Source: Ulva prolifera
Lineage: Eukaryota > Chlorophyta > Ulvophyceae > Ulvales > Ulvaceae
NCBI GenBank assembly: GCA_023078555.1
Contig: CM041199.1
Coordinates: 2,786,513-2,850,512 of the forward strand
Direction: 5' to 3'
DNA length: 64,000 nucleotides
In this document: one piece after another, positions 15,001-27,700 of the stretch
Layout of the letters: each line of letters starts with the position of its first letter
How positions within the stretch are numbered: the first letter of the stretch is position 1
Notes under the pieces: model-generated
Told to the model about the DNA's origin: nothing
The model's input: only the letters and a program-made list of their open reading frames with translations
Databases searched by the model: none
Position numbers and translations under genes: made by a program

Positions 15001-18000
15001 TCCAAGTATGGCGTTCATTGGATGTGTCGATATGCATTGGGACAACATCCGAACATGGTCATTTTCTGACCTCACCCGGAGCTAAAGTTGCCGCAAGCCC
15101 CAAGAACGCGTTTGAATTTGACACCGAAATCAAAGCCACAATGTTCATTGCCCTACATTTTATACATCATCCAAGTATGGCGTTCATTGGATGTGTCAAT
15201 TTTCATTGGGACAACATCCCAACAGGGTCATTATCTGACCTCACCCACAGCTAAAGTTGCCGCAAGCCCCAAGAACGCGTTTGAATTTTACACCGCAATC
15301 AAAGCCACAATGTTCATTGCCCTACATTTTTAACATCATCCAAGTATGGCGTTCATTGGATGTGTCAATATGCATTGGGACAACATCCCAACATGGTCAT
15401 CTTCTGACCTCACCCGGAGCTAAAGTTGCCGCAAGCCCCAAGAACGCGTTTGAATTTGACACCGAAATCAAAGCCACAATGTTCATTGCCCTACATTTTA
15501 TACATCATCCAAGTATGGCGTTCATTGGATGTGTCAATTTTCATTGGGACAACATCCCAACAGGGTCATTATCTGACCTCACCCACAGCTAAAGTTGCCG
15601 CAAGCCCCAAGAACGCGTTTGAATTTAACACCGCAATCAAAGCCACAATGTTCATTGCCCTACATTATATACATCATCCAAGTATGGCGTTCATTGGATG
15701 TGTCAATATGCATTGGGACAACATCCCAACATGGTCATTTTCTGACCTCACCCAGAGCTAAAGTTGCCGCAAGCCCCAAGAACGCGTTTGAATTTGACAC
15801 CGAAATCAAAGCCACAATGTTCATTGCCCTACATTTTATACATCATCCAAGTATGGCGTTCATTGGATGTGTCAATGTGCATTGGGACAACATCCCAACA
15901 GGGTCATTATCTGACCTCACCCACAGCTAAAGTTGCCGCAAGCCCCAAGAACGCGTTTGAATTTGACACCGAAATCAAAGCCACAATGTTCATTGCCCTA
16001 CATTTTATACATCATCCAAGTATGGCGTTCATTGGATGTGTCAATTTTCATTGGGACAACATCCCAACAGGGTCATTATCTGACCTCACCCACAGCTAAA
16101 GTTGCCGCAAGCCCCAAGAACGCGTTTGAATTTAACACCGCAATCAAAGCCACAATGTTCATTGCCCTACATTATATACATCATCCAAGTATGGCGTTCA
16201 TTGGATGTGTCAATATGCATTGGGACAACATCCCAACATGGTCATTTTCTGACCTCACCCAGAGCTAAAGTTGCCGCAAGCCCCAAGAACGCGTTTGAAT
16301 TTGACACCGCAATCAAAGCCACAATGTTCATTGCCCTACATTTTATACATCATCCAAGTATGGCGTTCATTGGATGTGTCAATGTGCATTGGGACAACAT
16401 CCCAACATGGTCATTATCTGACCTCACCCACGAGCTAAAGTTGCCGCAAGCCCCAAGAACGCGTTTGAATTTGACACCGAAATCAAAGCCACAATGTTCA
16501 TTGCCCTACATTTTATACATCAGCCAAGTATGGCGTTCATTGGATGTGTCAATGTGCATTGGGACAACATCCCAACAGGGCCATTATCTGACCTCACCCA
16601 CAGCTAAAGTTGCCGCAAGCCCCAAGAACGCGTTTGAATTTGACACCGCAATCAAAGCCACAATGGTCATTGCCCTACATTATATACATCATCCAAGTAT
16701 GGCGTTCATTGGATGTGTCAATATGCATTGGGACAACATCCCAACATGGTCATTTTCTGACCTCACCCAGAGCTAAAGTTGCCGCAAGCCCCAAGAACGC
16801 GTTTGAATTTGACACCGAAATCAAAGCCACAATGTTCATTGCCCTACATTTTATACATCAGCCAAGTATGGCGTTCATTGGATGTGTCAATGTGCATTGG
16901 GACAACATCCCAACAGGGTCATTATCTGACCTCACCCACAGCTAAAGTTGCCGCAAGCCCCAAGAACGCGTTTGAATTTGACACCGAAATCAAAGCCACA
17001 ATGTTCATTGCCCTACATTTTATACATCATCCAAGTATGGCGTTCATTGGATGTGTCAATTTTCATTGGGACAACATCCCAACAGGGTCATTATCTGACC
17101 TCACCCACAGCTAAAGTTGCCGCAAGCCCCAAGAACGCGTTTGAATTTAACACCGCAATCAAAGCCACAATGTTCATTGCCCTACATTTTATACATCATC
17201 CAAGTATGGCGTTCATTGGATGTGTCAATATGCATTGGGACAACATCCCAACATGGTCATTATCTGACCTCACCCACAGCTAAAGTTGCCGCAAGCCCCA
17301 AGAACGCGTTTGAATTTGACACCGAAATCAAAGCCACAATGTTCATTGCCCTACATTTTATACATCATCCAAGTATGGCGTTCATTGGATGTGTCAATTT
17401 TCATTGGGACAACATCCCAACAGGGTCATTATCTGACCTCACCCACAGCTAAAGTTGCCGCAAGCCCCAAGAACGCGTTTGAATTTGACACCGCAATCAA
17501 AGCCACAATGTTCATTGCCCTACATTATATACATCATCCAAGTATGGCGTTCATTGGATGTGTCAATGTGCATTGGGACAACATCCCAACAGGGTCATTA
17601 TCTGACCTCACCCACAGCTAAAGTTGCCGCAAGCCCCAAGAACGCGTTTGAATTTACACCGCAATCAAAGCCACAATGTTCATTGCCCTACATTTTATAC
17701 ATCATCCAAGTATGGCGTTCATTGGATGTGTCAATTTGCATTGGGACAACATCCCAACAGGGTCATTATCTGACCTCACCCACGAGCTAAAGTTGCCGCA
17801 AGCCCCAAGAACGCGTTTGAATTTGACACCGAAATCAAAGCCACAATGTTCATTGCCCTACATTTTATACATCATCCAAGTATGGCGTTCATTGGATGTG
17901 TCAATGTGCATTGGGACAACATCCCAACAGGGTCATTATCTGACCTCACCCACAGCTAAAGTTGCCGCAAGCCCCAAGAACGCGTTTGAATTTAACACCG

Positions 18001-21000
18001 CAATCAAAGCCACAATGTTCATTGCCCTACATTTTATACATCATCCAAGTATGGCGTTCATTGGATGTGTCAATGTGCATTGGGACAACATCCCAACAGG
18101 GTCCATTATCTGACCTCACCCACAGCTAAAGTTGCCGCAAGCCCCAAGAACGCGTTTGAATTTAACACCGCAATCAAAGCCACAATGTTCATTGCCCTAC
18201 ATTATATACATCATCCAAGTATGGCGTTCATTGGATGTGTCAATATGCATTGGGACAACATCCCAACATGGTCATTTTCTGACCTCACCCAGAGCTAAAG
18301 TTGCCGCAAGCCCCAAGAACGCGTTTGAATTTGACACCGAAATCAAAGCCACAATGTTCATTGCCCTACATTATATACATCATCCAAGTATGGCGTTCAT
18401 TGGATGTGTCAATGTGCATTGGGACAACATCCCAACAGGGTCATTATCTGACCTCACCCACAGCTAAAGTTGCCGCAGGCCCCAAGAACGCGTTTGAATT
18501 TGACACCGAAATCAAAGCCACAATGTTCATTGCCCTACATTTTATACATCAGCCAAGTATGGCGTTCATTGGATGTGTCAATGTGCATTGGGACAACATC
18601 CCAACAGGGTCATTATCTGACCTCACCCACAGCTAAAGTTGCCGCAAGCCCCAAGAACGCGTTTGAATTTAACACCGCAATCAAAGCCACAATGTTCATT
18701 GCCCTACATTTTATACATCATCCAAGTATGGCGTTCATTGGATGTGTCAATTTGCATTGGGACAACATCCCAACAGGGTCATTATCTGACCTCACCCACA
18801 GCTAAAGTTGCCGCAAGCCCCAAGAACGCGTTTGAATTTGACACCGAAATCAAAGCCACAATGTTCATTGCCCTACATTTTATACATCAGCCAAGTATGG
18901 CGTTCATTGGATGTGTCAATGTGCATTGGGACAACATCCCAACAGGGTCATTATCTGACCTCACCCACAGCTAAAGTTGCCGCAAGCCCCAAGAACGCGT
19001 TTGAATTTGACACCGAAATCAAAGCCACAATGTTCATTGCCCTACATTTTATACATCATCCAAGTATGGCGTTCATTGGATGTGTCAATGTGCATTGGGA
19101 CAACATCCCAACAGGGTCATTATCTGACCTCACCCACAGCTAAAGTTGCCGCAAGCCCCAAGAACGCGTTTGAATTTAACACCGCAATCAAAGCCACAAT
19201 GTTCATTGCCCTACATTTTATACATCATCCAAGTATGGCGTTCATTGGATGTGTCAATGTGCATTGGGACAACATCCCAACAGGGCCATTATCTGACCTC
19301 ACCCACAGCTAAAGTTGCCGCAAGCCCCAAGAACGCGTTTGAATTTAACACCGCAATCAAAGCCACAATGTTCATTGCCCTACATTATATACATCATCCA
19401 AGTATGGCGTTCATTGGATGTGTCAATATGCATTGGGACAACATCCCAACATGGTAATTTTCTGACCTCACCCAGAGCTAAAGTTGCCGCAAGCCCCAAG
19501 AACGCGTTTGAATTTGACACCGAAATCAAAGCCACAATGTTCATTGCCCTACATTTTATACATCAGCCAAGTATGGCGTTCATTGGATGTGTCAATGTGC
19601 ATTGGGACAACATCCCAACAGGGTCATTATCTGACCTCACCCACAGCTAAAGTTGCCGCAGGCCCCAAGAACGCGTTTGAATTTGACACCGAAATCAAAG
19701 CCACAATGTTCATTGCCCTACATTTTATACATCAGCCAAGTATGGCGTTCATTGGATGTGTCAATGTGCATTGGGACAACATCCCAACAGGGTCATTATC
19801 TGACCTCACCCACAGCTAAAGTTGCCGCAAGCCCCAAGAACGCGTTTGAATTTAACACCGCAATCAAAGCCACAATGTTCATTGCCCTACATTTTATACA
19901 TCATCCAAGTATGGCGTTCATTGGATGTGTCAATTTTCATTGGGACAACATCCCAACAGGGTCATTATCTGACCTCACCCACAGCTAAAGTTGCCGCAAG
20001 CCCCAAGAACGCGTTTGAATTTGACACCGAAATCAAAGCCACAATGTTCATTGCCCTACATTTTATACATCATCCAAGTATGGCGTTCATTGGATGTCTC
20101 AATGTGCATTGGGACAACATCCCAACAGGGTCATTATCTGACCTCACCCACAGCTAAAGTTGCCGCAAACCCCAAGAACGCGTTTGAATTTGACACCGAA
20201 ATCAAAGCCACAATGTTCATTGCCCTACATTTTATACATCAGCCAAGTATGGCGTTCATTGGATGTGTCAATGTGCATTGGGACAACATCCCAACAGGGT
20301 CATTATCTGACCTCACCCACAGCTAAAGTTGCCGCAGGCCCCAAGAACGCGTTTGAATTTGACACCGAAATCAAAGCCACAATGTTCATTGCCCTACATT
20401 TTATACATCAGCCAAGTATGGCGTTCATTGGATGTGTCAATGTGCATTGGGACAACATCCCAACAGGGTCATTATCTGACCTCACCCACAGCTAAAGTTG
20501 CCGCAGGCCCCAAGAACGCGTTTGAATTTGACACCGAAATCAAAGCCACAATGTTCATTGCCCTACATTATATACATCATCCAAGTATGGCGTTCATTGG
20601 ATGTGTCAATGTGCATTGGGACAACATCCCAACAGGGCCATTATCTGACCTCACCCACAGCTAAAGTTGCCGCAAGCCCCAAGAACGCGTTTGAATTTTA
20701 CACCGCAATCAAAGCCACAATGTTCATTGCCCTACATTTTAAACATCATCCAAGTATGGCGTTCATTGGATGTGTCGATATGCATTGGGACAACATCCCA
20801 ACATGGTCATCTTCTGACCTCACCCGGAGCTAAAGTTGCCGCAAGCCCCAAGAACGCGTTTGAATTTGACACCGAAATCAAAGCCACAATGTTCATTGCC
20901 CTACATTATATACATCATCCAAGTATGGCGTTCATTGGATGTGTCAATATGCATTGGGACAACATCCCAACATGGTCATTTTTTGACCTCACCCTGAGCT

Positions 21001-21013
21001 CAAGTTGCCGCAA
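1..21013. repeat. 169-bp satellite array, left part
   Basis: About 124 head-to-tail monomers, mostly 169 bp, fill this stretch and run off the left edge of the window. Conserved blocks are GTTGCCGCAAGCCCCAAGAA, the CpG palindrome ACGCGT, and GGGACAACATCCCAACA. Two monomer types can be told apart: type A has TATATACATCATCC, CAATATGC and CATGGTCATTTTC; type B has TTTATACATCAGCC (or ATCC), CAATGTGC and CAGGGTCATTATC. In places they alternate as 338-bp dimers. Small indels occur, for example a 9-nt deletion in two monomers near 6,088 and 8,950. Many ~111-codon open frames appear only because the unit has few stops and its length is not a multiple of 3; they are not genes. The array is cut at 21,013 by a CACTA insertion. 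A centromeric, subtelomeric or other heterochromatic location is plausible but not shown. Confidence 0.98.
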
Positions 21014-21024
21014 CACTACAAGAA
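21014..21024 (+). repeat. Left terminal inverted repeat of element 1, preceded by CAA target duplication
   Basis: CACTACAAGAA starts directly after the satellite sequence GTTGCCGCAA. The CAA at 21,011-21,013 is the left copy of the 3-bp target-site duplication. The sequence matches the canonical CACTA/En-Spm terminus. Confidence 0.95.
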
Positions 21025-21500
21025 CGCCAGATAGGTGATAATGTGCATTTCGGCAACACATTAGCGGCTAAACACTGTGAAAGCTGTGTCGTGAGTTGGA
21101 TGAAATGTTCGGAGAATGCCGCTCCAATGTGTGTGAGCTGCACACTTTACGTCCTTGTGTGACCGGAATGTGCCATGTGCTAGGAACGGTCGACGCGCTT
21201 CCAATGTTGCAGATGTACACTCTGGCATGACGTGTGGCCGAACTGTCCTCGATGTACGTTGGAGTGTGCACGCGAGTACAAGAGATGTGCATGATGGCGT
21301 ATGCACGTGGACCGGAAAGATGTGCTGGTCGAGTACAGCTCGCGCATGGCGTGTACACCTTCATAAAAACCAGGCATCATTGACACATTCCAAGCACTGT
21401 TCATCCGAACGTGTGCTCGCCGGTTGCAGGCATCGTGTACTGTTGCGGGGCGATGATGTACACGTGGTGTACACGACTAGCAGTGTCATGAATTAATAAT
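21025..21500. promoter_or_regulatory. Left subterminal region of element 1 with TGTACAC motifs
   Basis: No convincing gene lies here. TGTACAC occurs at 21,214, 21,352, 21,457 and 21,468, along with many AATGTGC-like and TGCACA-like words. The same TGTACAC word recurs in the opposite subterminal region. In known CACTA elements, short subterminal repeats are the binding sites of an element-encoded TnpA-like protein; that role is inferred here. The short ORFs on both strands are treated as chance. From 21,500 to 21,770 nothing further was recognised. Confidence 0.55.
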
Positions 21501-21773
21501 AATTCGGTTCCACGGTGCGTCGGCAGGCCTGTTTACATCATCAATATCATATCATACATTATTCTTATGTTTAGCAAAGCATCGTGGTTCACAGCCCAGT
21601 CCACTGTTGCACTGAGCTTAAGCAACAGCCACCAGATGGCTGATCCCTCCGTCAAGGTGCCTACTCTATGGACGATGAAGCTCGTCGTAGAGAGATATCT
21701 TCTTCTCCATTAGACGGACCTTGGTCGCCTGCAGATGTAAGAGCGGTGACTGCACCTGACAGCTGTATTCAGA

Positions 21774-24318
21774 TTATGTGGCAAGATACAGCTCACACAT
21801 CCAAGGTGACACGTAGTTCACACTCAGGTCAGGACAGACCTGGAGCTCTGTGATCTTTTCCTGAGCTGTACGGATCTTGGGTTGGGTGTGGTTGCGTTTA
21901 CCAGCGCCTGGCTGCTTGAGTTCAAGGATGAGAGCTTCTTGTTCTTGAGTTAGCCGATTGGTAGCTTCGATGTCATGGTTCAGTCTAGCTATCTCACTTT
22001 CAGTGTACGACTTCCCATTCGTTCGCTCACTGTTTGGACCAGTTGAGCTGATCTGCATACGGTCTTGCACAGTATTTAGCCTGCCTATAGGCTGTGTGTG
22101 GTTCCGGGGTAGTGACACTGCAGCTGTATTGGGGCAAAGGTACATGCGGTCTTGCTCACCTGAACCTCGGGTGACTTGAGTGTAGCATCTTGATTTTCTG
22201 GCTCCATGGTGCTCAAAGGCAGTCCGAGTAGATCGTCCTCAGCCATGCCCATCATTCTCACTGCGTTATCGATTGCTACTTCTGTTACACCCGCATGTGC
22301 GAACGCATGGGTTGCTGCTGCTCGGTCGTTCTGGTGCAGCTCTGGCTGCTCTGTAGCTGGGTGGGCTAGCTGCTCACAGAACTGGGCTGGGGAGACATAA
22401 GACTTCTCGGGAGGGGGGTGTGGTGAGCCCCAGGCCTGCAGTAACAAGTCAACTGAGCTCAGCTGTGTATTGGGATGGCGATAGATACAAGGCACTTTGC
22501 CTGCAGCTGAGATGCGGGCACCTGCATTGCTGGCAGTCTGCTTTGATTCCATGCCGTGTTATGACTCGCCAAGTAACTTCCTTCAAAGTCGTTGCTGATA
22601 TCAATGCCTAAATCTGGACCTGCACAGTCAGGCTGTGGTCTCTTGCTGCCCACCTCGACAGGTTCCATTGGCCTCACGTTTGCTGTTGCGGGTGTTAATC
22701 CCATGAAACGGATTGTTTTTGATATGTCCTTCTCGACAACCACTGCTCTTGAGTTGTTGTGCAACGCCTGCAGGTTCTCAAGACATCATGCAAATTCCTA
22801 GTGCTCCATGAGAGCCAGTTATGACGTCAATTGCAGTGGTGAACACTGTGACTGCACGATGGTGGCGGATGGATCATACCGTTGACATGTTGCCTGCAAC
22901 GCCTGGGGGATAACTGCAGATTTGTGGCAGTTCGCACTGACCCGTCTGTAGCTCCTTCTGCATGGTTCCACTTCGGCTTCTCTGGTGTCTGTCCACTTCG
23001 TTCTAAGTCGTGCCTCGGACTTGGAGACAGAGGGGTGACCTCAAACTTGGGCAAGAAAATGTTCTTGGGCTCATCAGGGCGCCATGGCGGGTAGTGTCCA
23101 TCGTCGAGTGCCCACTCTAGTCTAGTCTTGCTCACTCGGCCTGGTGCTTCGGCAAGTCCCTCCACAGGCTCTGACCTGTATCATGATCGGCCCGATCATG
23201 GCGTCTAGTAGTATTAGGGTCAGCTGTGTAACATACCCGATACAAGCTCTCTGTGTTGCGACTATGAGCACACGTTCCTACGGATCACCAGCCGGTTGAC
23301 ACGTGCACAGCTGAATTCAGCAGTTTAATTGCGGACTCACCATCTTCCGGTCAAACTGCATGTGTAGTTCCGTCAAGTCTTTGCCTTGTCCCTTAGCCTC
23401 GGATGCTGCCTTTGGATCAGCCAGCAACACTTTGGTGAACTTCCGGATGCTGACGTTGTTGTTGCCCATGCGATCGAATACGACCGTCCTGCAAGGAACG
23501 GGTCATCGTACGATGTAAACACCTAGGCACCTACACTCTGCAGCTGTATAGCTGCTGAACGGCAGACACTGGCGAGGCCGTACTCTGCGAGTTTTTTGTC
23601 GCCTGTCTGCGATGTTGTGTAGGACTTCATCATTGCGTCCCACGCGACGGTCAAGTTCAAGATCTTCCGCCCTGCGTCCTTCTCTTCGTCTGTTGCGCCG
23701 TCTGCGATTGCCTGCAATGTCCGAAAATGCACCGTCGGGTGATCAATCACACGGGCCGGACTTGCCACTCCGACACTTCACATGGTAGTGTAGTGTTAGC
23801 CACACCTTCGGCGCGAACCCCTTCAGTGCTGTGATTGGTGTAGTTTGAAGCCAGCATCCATCAGGCGTGAGTTTGGGATCAAGCACCTTTTTTACCTTGG
23901 GGCACTTTCGATGTGCCTCGGGTAGGGCATTCAACGTCTCCCGAAGCTTAGCGCACATGTGAATACCACCACGCAGTTTCTCACCTTTGGTATCCACGGT
24001 CCTTGCGGTAGTGCCGTCGCTGACACATGACCGGCTAACCAGCTCATTGACACGGCTGGTCGTCGGCGGACTAGGCATCGTCAGGCTGGATACCGTCCAG
24101 ATGTTGCCGGGCAGCTCCGGCGCGACTGGATCGGCTCCCTCCGGCAGATTTAACGTGTCACGCAGCAATGCGCAAAATGCGTCGCCTGTGTAAATGGCAC
24201 TAGTCCCGCTCGGAGCCTTCGGACCCGCGGGAGCCACTCGGAATTTGTGTCGTTTCCATTCCAGTCCATCACTTTCATGGGGTACGTGTACACCACAGTT
24301 GACAAGTAACGTCAACAT
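21774..24318 (-). CDS. Spliced accessory gene of element 1 (TnpA-position, unknown family)
   Basis: I do not recognise the family. A chain of leftward open segments with plausible splice sites suggests one gene of about seven exons. The first runs from the ATG at 24,318 (starts MLTLLVNCGVHV) to about 23,790, where GTGAAG can serve as donor. The next begins near 23,714 after TTGCAG (AIADGATDEEKDAG). Later segments lie near 23,490-23,345, 23,165-22,830, 22,730-22,560, 22,550-22,190 and 22,085-21,850. The last is rich in E, Q, L and R and looks like a coiled coil (ARLNHDIEATNRLTQEQEAL). Exact exon junctions are uncertain and not all phases were resolved. It is transcribed divergently from the transposase, with 466 bp between the starts. 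Position and a C-terminal coiled coil match the leftward gene of element 2, and the stretch EWALDDGHY resembles AWAMEDGEY there. A role as DNA-binding partner of the transposase is inferred only. Confidence 0.45.
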
Positions 24319-24784
24319 GAAAGAGCCCTGTTAAGGTTCTTTGGTGTGACTGATGCTAAAGTCCTGGACGTGTTTACGGTCACCATCAAAGGATTTCAGA
24401 GTTACGGTCACCATGACTGCTACGTCTACAGGTAATGTGGCTCAGGACCACTGCAATTGGCTGGACCTCGGCGGCTGGTGTGCAGTATGATTCAAGCTGG
24501 TGTTCGGGCGCCTCAGATACCCCGAGGTTGATGGCGTTCATAATCAGACACCGCGGACATGGCGACAAGTGACCGGGTACCGACGAGACTACACGGCGCT
24601 GCATGCGACCACATGTCTGCGAAGCGTGTGATCGTTCGCCGCCATAGAACATCGCTTAATGTGGAACTCACTCTAAATCCAGCTGAGTTGTATGTTGTGC
24701 GCCATTGTCCGTTTCGATTGCAATCAGCCGCAGCAACCTGGCTGCAGAACTGGTACACATTCACACACTGTGGGTTGCATCACT
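24319..24784. promoter_or_regulatory. Divergent intergenic region of element 1
   Basis: This 466-bp gap separates the leftward accessory gene from the rightward transposase, so it should hold both promoters. The 13-bp word TTACGGTCACCAT occurs twice (24,374-24,386 and 24,402-24,414; 28-bp spacing), a candidate protein-binding direct repeat. No clear TATA box was seen. Confidence 0.4.
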
Positions 24785-27700
24785 ATGGACGCCGATCACG
24801 TAGATCCAGCACCGGGAGCCAAACGAGTTAGGCGGACAAATGATGCTATAGATGCTGTCCTGTCTGAGAAGGGCATTTTCAGTGATCCTTGTGCTGATGG
24901 CACTCAAAGGTACAGATGTGAGCACTGTCAGGGCTACTTTCGGTCCAGACAGGAAGGCGTATGCGTCGTGGCATGATTGCCCTTCCCTGAAGCCTGTCCC
25001 GCAGGACAATCAGGCCGATGGTGGCGGTGTTTTCGGCAGTGAATACATGGAATCTCCTTTGGAGTGGCCTGTACATGTGGATCAGGAGGATGGGTGCCTG
25101 CCACTCCTCATACCAGAATGCACAGAAGACTGGGCCGCAACTCTGCAGCCCAGTACTCCCGAGTACTACACCACAAGCGAGGCCGACTTGATAGCGGCGG
25201 GAAGAGAAAGCGCTGTTGAAGCTGAGTACGAGGTGTGACAGCTGTTGCATGACCATGAGTGGAACGTATGCTTGCCCGTTGGTATAGATGAATACGGCAT
25301 CCTGCAATTTGTATATGTATACGAATGCTATAGTACTGCAGGCACGTGTACAATAGCTATTAAAATTTTCACTATTGGACACGTGCCTGTTCATGCAGGA
25401 GCTGATCGGTCATCACGACTGGAGAGCTAGGGGTGGCCTGGAGGGGCTGGATACAGACGACGAGGATGAGCCTGATCAGGAGGGAGCAGCGATTGGGGCT
25501 GCAGTGGATGCACCTCATGCTGCACTAGCTCGCGCCATCGCAGGTGGGCCTGTGCCTGGTCAAGAACTACATGAGGCAGCTGCCCAACAAGGCGTGTACG
25601 AACCAGTGCCGGTCAGTGTACACCTAGCTCCAAGCCAAAGGAGAGTGCAGCAACCGGCGCTGGAAGCCGAGCCAGGACGTCGTTTAAAGAAGGGTACAGG
25701 GGCCTGGCTGTGTGAGCACCGGGGTGACCCCATTGCCCCGGGGCATACTGTCACAGTCGTACAGGCTTGTTATTGGTTGGCATCGATGAAGAATGATCAC
25801 AGGGTCACCGACACTGTGATCGACCAGTTCTGTGCAATGATGCACCACCTCATCTTGCCAGCGGACAACCTGTACCCTGCATCGTACCATATGGTCAAGG
25901 CTGTATTGGATGTTGAATCCAGCAAGGCGTGTACTAGGCACATATGCGACAAGTGCTGGACCGTGTTCCCAGATATGCACTCAGCTCTTTACCCTGGAAA
26001 TGTAGATGCAGTGTGTGCAGCTGAAGGTTGTGGCAACCGCCGCTTCGATGTGTCCGACACTGGAGTGGTTTTGCCGAAGCGGAATATCTACTGTTTTGAT
26101 GTGCGATCAACCGTCCTGGACCTCTTGGATCCCATCCTGGAGGACCTTGACACCTATCGGCAACAGCGTGAACAGGCTTACAAAGACCCGGCATCTTTTT
26201 TCAGGAGCCCCGCTGGTCAGTATGTCGACGCTGCTATTGGCCACAAATTGAGTGCTCCGTCGGAAGACGAAATTGTAATCCCTTTCACTATGGGTATGCT
26301 CCCTATGGCGACGCCTTCGGGTGGAGACTAGCTATATACAGGCAGCTGCAGCACTATCCGATCAATGCTGCACATGCAGGGGGTGATGGCGTCCAGATCT
26401 ACACCAACAAGGTGTACGGTACGCTGGCCTGTGGACTGAAGTTGACAGATGCACCAGAAGGGTTGCAAGCCAAGAATATCACATGGTCTCCTGTGAGCGT
26501 CGTGCAAGGCCCTACCGAGCCGGGGTCCTACCACGATGTCATGGGCCCTATCTTGGAGTTTTTTGAGAAGCATGACCCAGGTGTGACCTTAGCAATACTG
26601 CCATCCACACCACACCAAGTCCCTGCACATCACCGGGGCTTCCGGACAGCTGCATGATGGAACTCACGGCTGACATCGCGACAGCTGCAGGCCGCCCAGG
26701 GTCCACTCCGCTCTGGGTTAATGTGGGTGGTCCAAGGCTGCTGAAGGTCTGGCCTGTATTGGTATCAGCAGAAGGAGACATCCCGTTCATGACGAAATTA
26801 ACAGGAGGTTTACATCATACGGCCGGAAATGCTTGCTTTGCGTGTGCATTTTCAGGGGCGCACAACCACGAAGCCAACACAGTCCGGTGTGTTCTTGTGG
26901 CCATGGCCATGCATGGCCATGCATCCAACAATTAACTAGCCAGTTAACTTCCCACATGTGCTGCTCCTCGACGTGTATGTCTTGCCAAGTGCACCATCCA
27001 AACCGGAGTGCCTGCATATGCAGGTGGATGGGGTTTGATGCTGATGTAACACAAAGAGTGCCGTGTTATGCCGCTGCTGGCAGCTGTGCAGCCTTCGCGG
27101 GCCAAACTATGCACCCTCTAGAGCAGATAGGTGTAGACCGCTCAGGGGAAAAACCCCGCATGCCACTTGGCTACCTGCAGAAGGATGATGGGCGCTTCCT
27201 CGCCAGGACAGCCTTCACAGATCCCATCGCTGTGGGATCAGATACGTGGCTGTCAGACAATGTGCTGAAGTACAGCGCTACCGAGATCCTCTTACGAGGC
27301 AAGAAGGCCAAACTCCTCCAGGACCAAGTGTTGCATCCAACACTCAAAGCAGTGGAGGATATGGACCAAAACCAGCGCGCTGAATGGGTCAATCAGCAGC
27401 AGAAGGATCTGGGTGCTCGGGGAGAGCCCATGTTCCAGACGCTGTCGTACGTGAAGTGAGTCCCTCCATCTGATGTTCCTGTGTGCTGCCACCCGGAAGC
27501 AGGTTCCAGCAGCTGCGCTATCTCATTGACTGGATCCGGATGTGCTTGCAGCCCATGTCACTTCTTTCGGTACGGCATCGCACACCTCTTCTTGCTTGGC
27601 ATCCTGAAGGACTTCTGGAGGATGTGGCTGGGGAAAGTGTCTGGAAAGGGGTGCGTCCTCCCTACCTACATCCGGACGCATCTCACCAAGAAAGGAGAAG

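Noticed and set aside
1-21013. Dozens of overlapping ~111-codon ORFs that look like a repeated protein family
   Set aside because: They arise from a stop-poor 169-bp satellite whose length is not a multiple of 3, so each frame reads two phases of the same unit and ends at the same TAA. No codon-level conservation or start context supports genes.
21061-21496. Short ORFs on both strands next to the left end of element 1
   Set aside because: Mutually overlapping, Cys/His/Thr-rich because of the TGTACAC-type words, and lying in the subterminal region.
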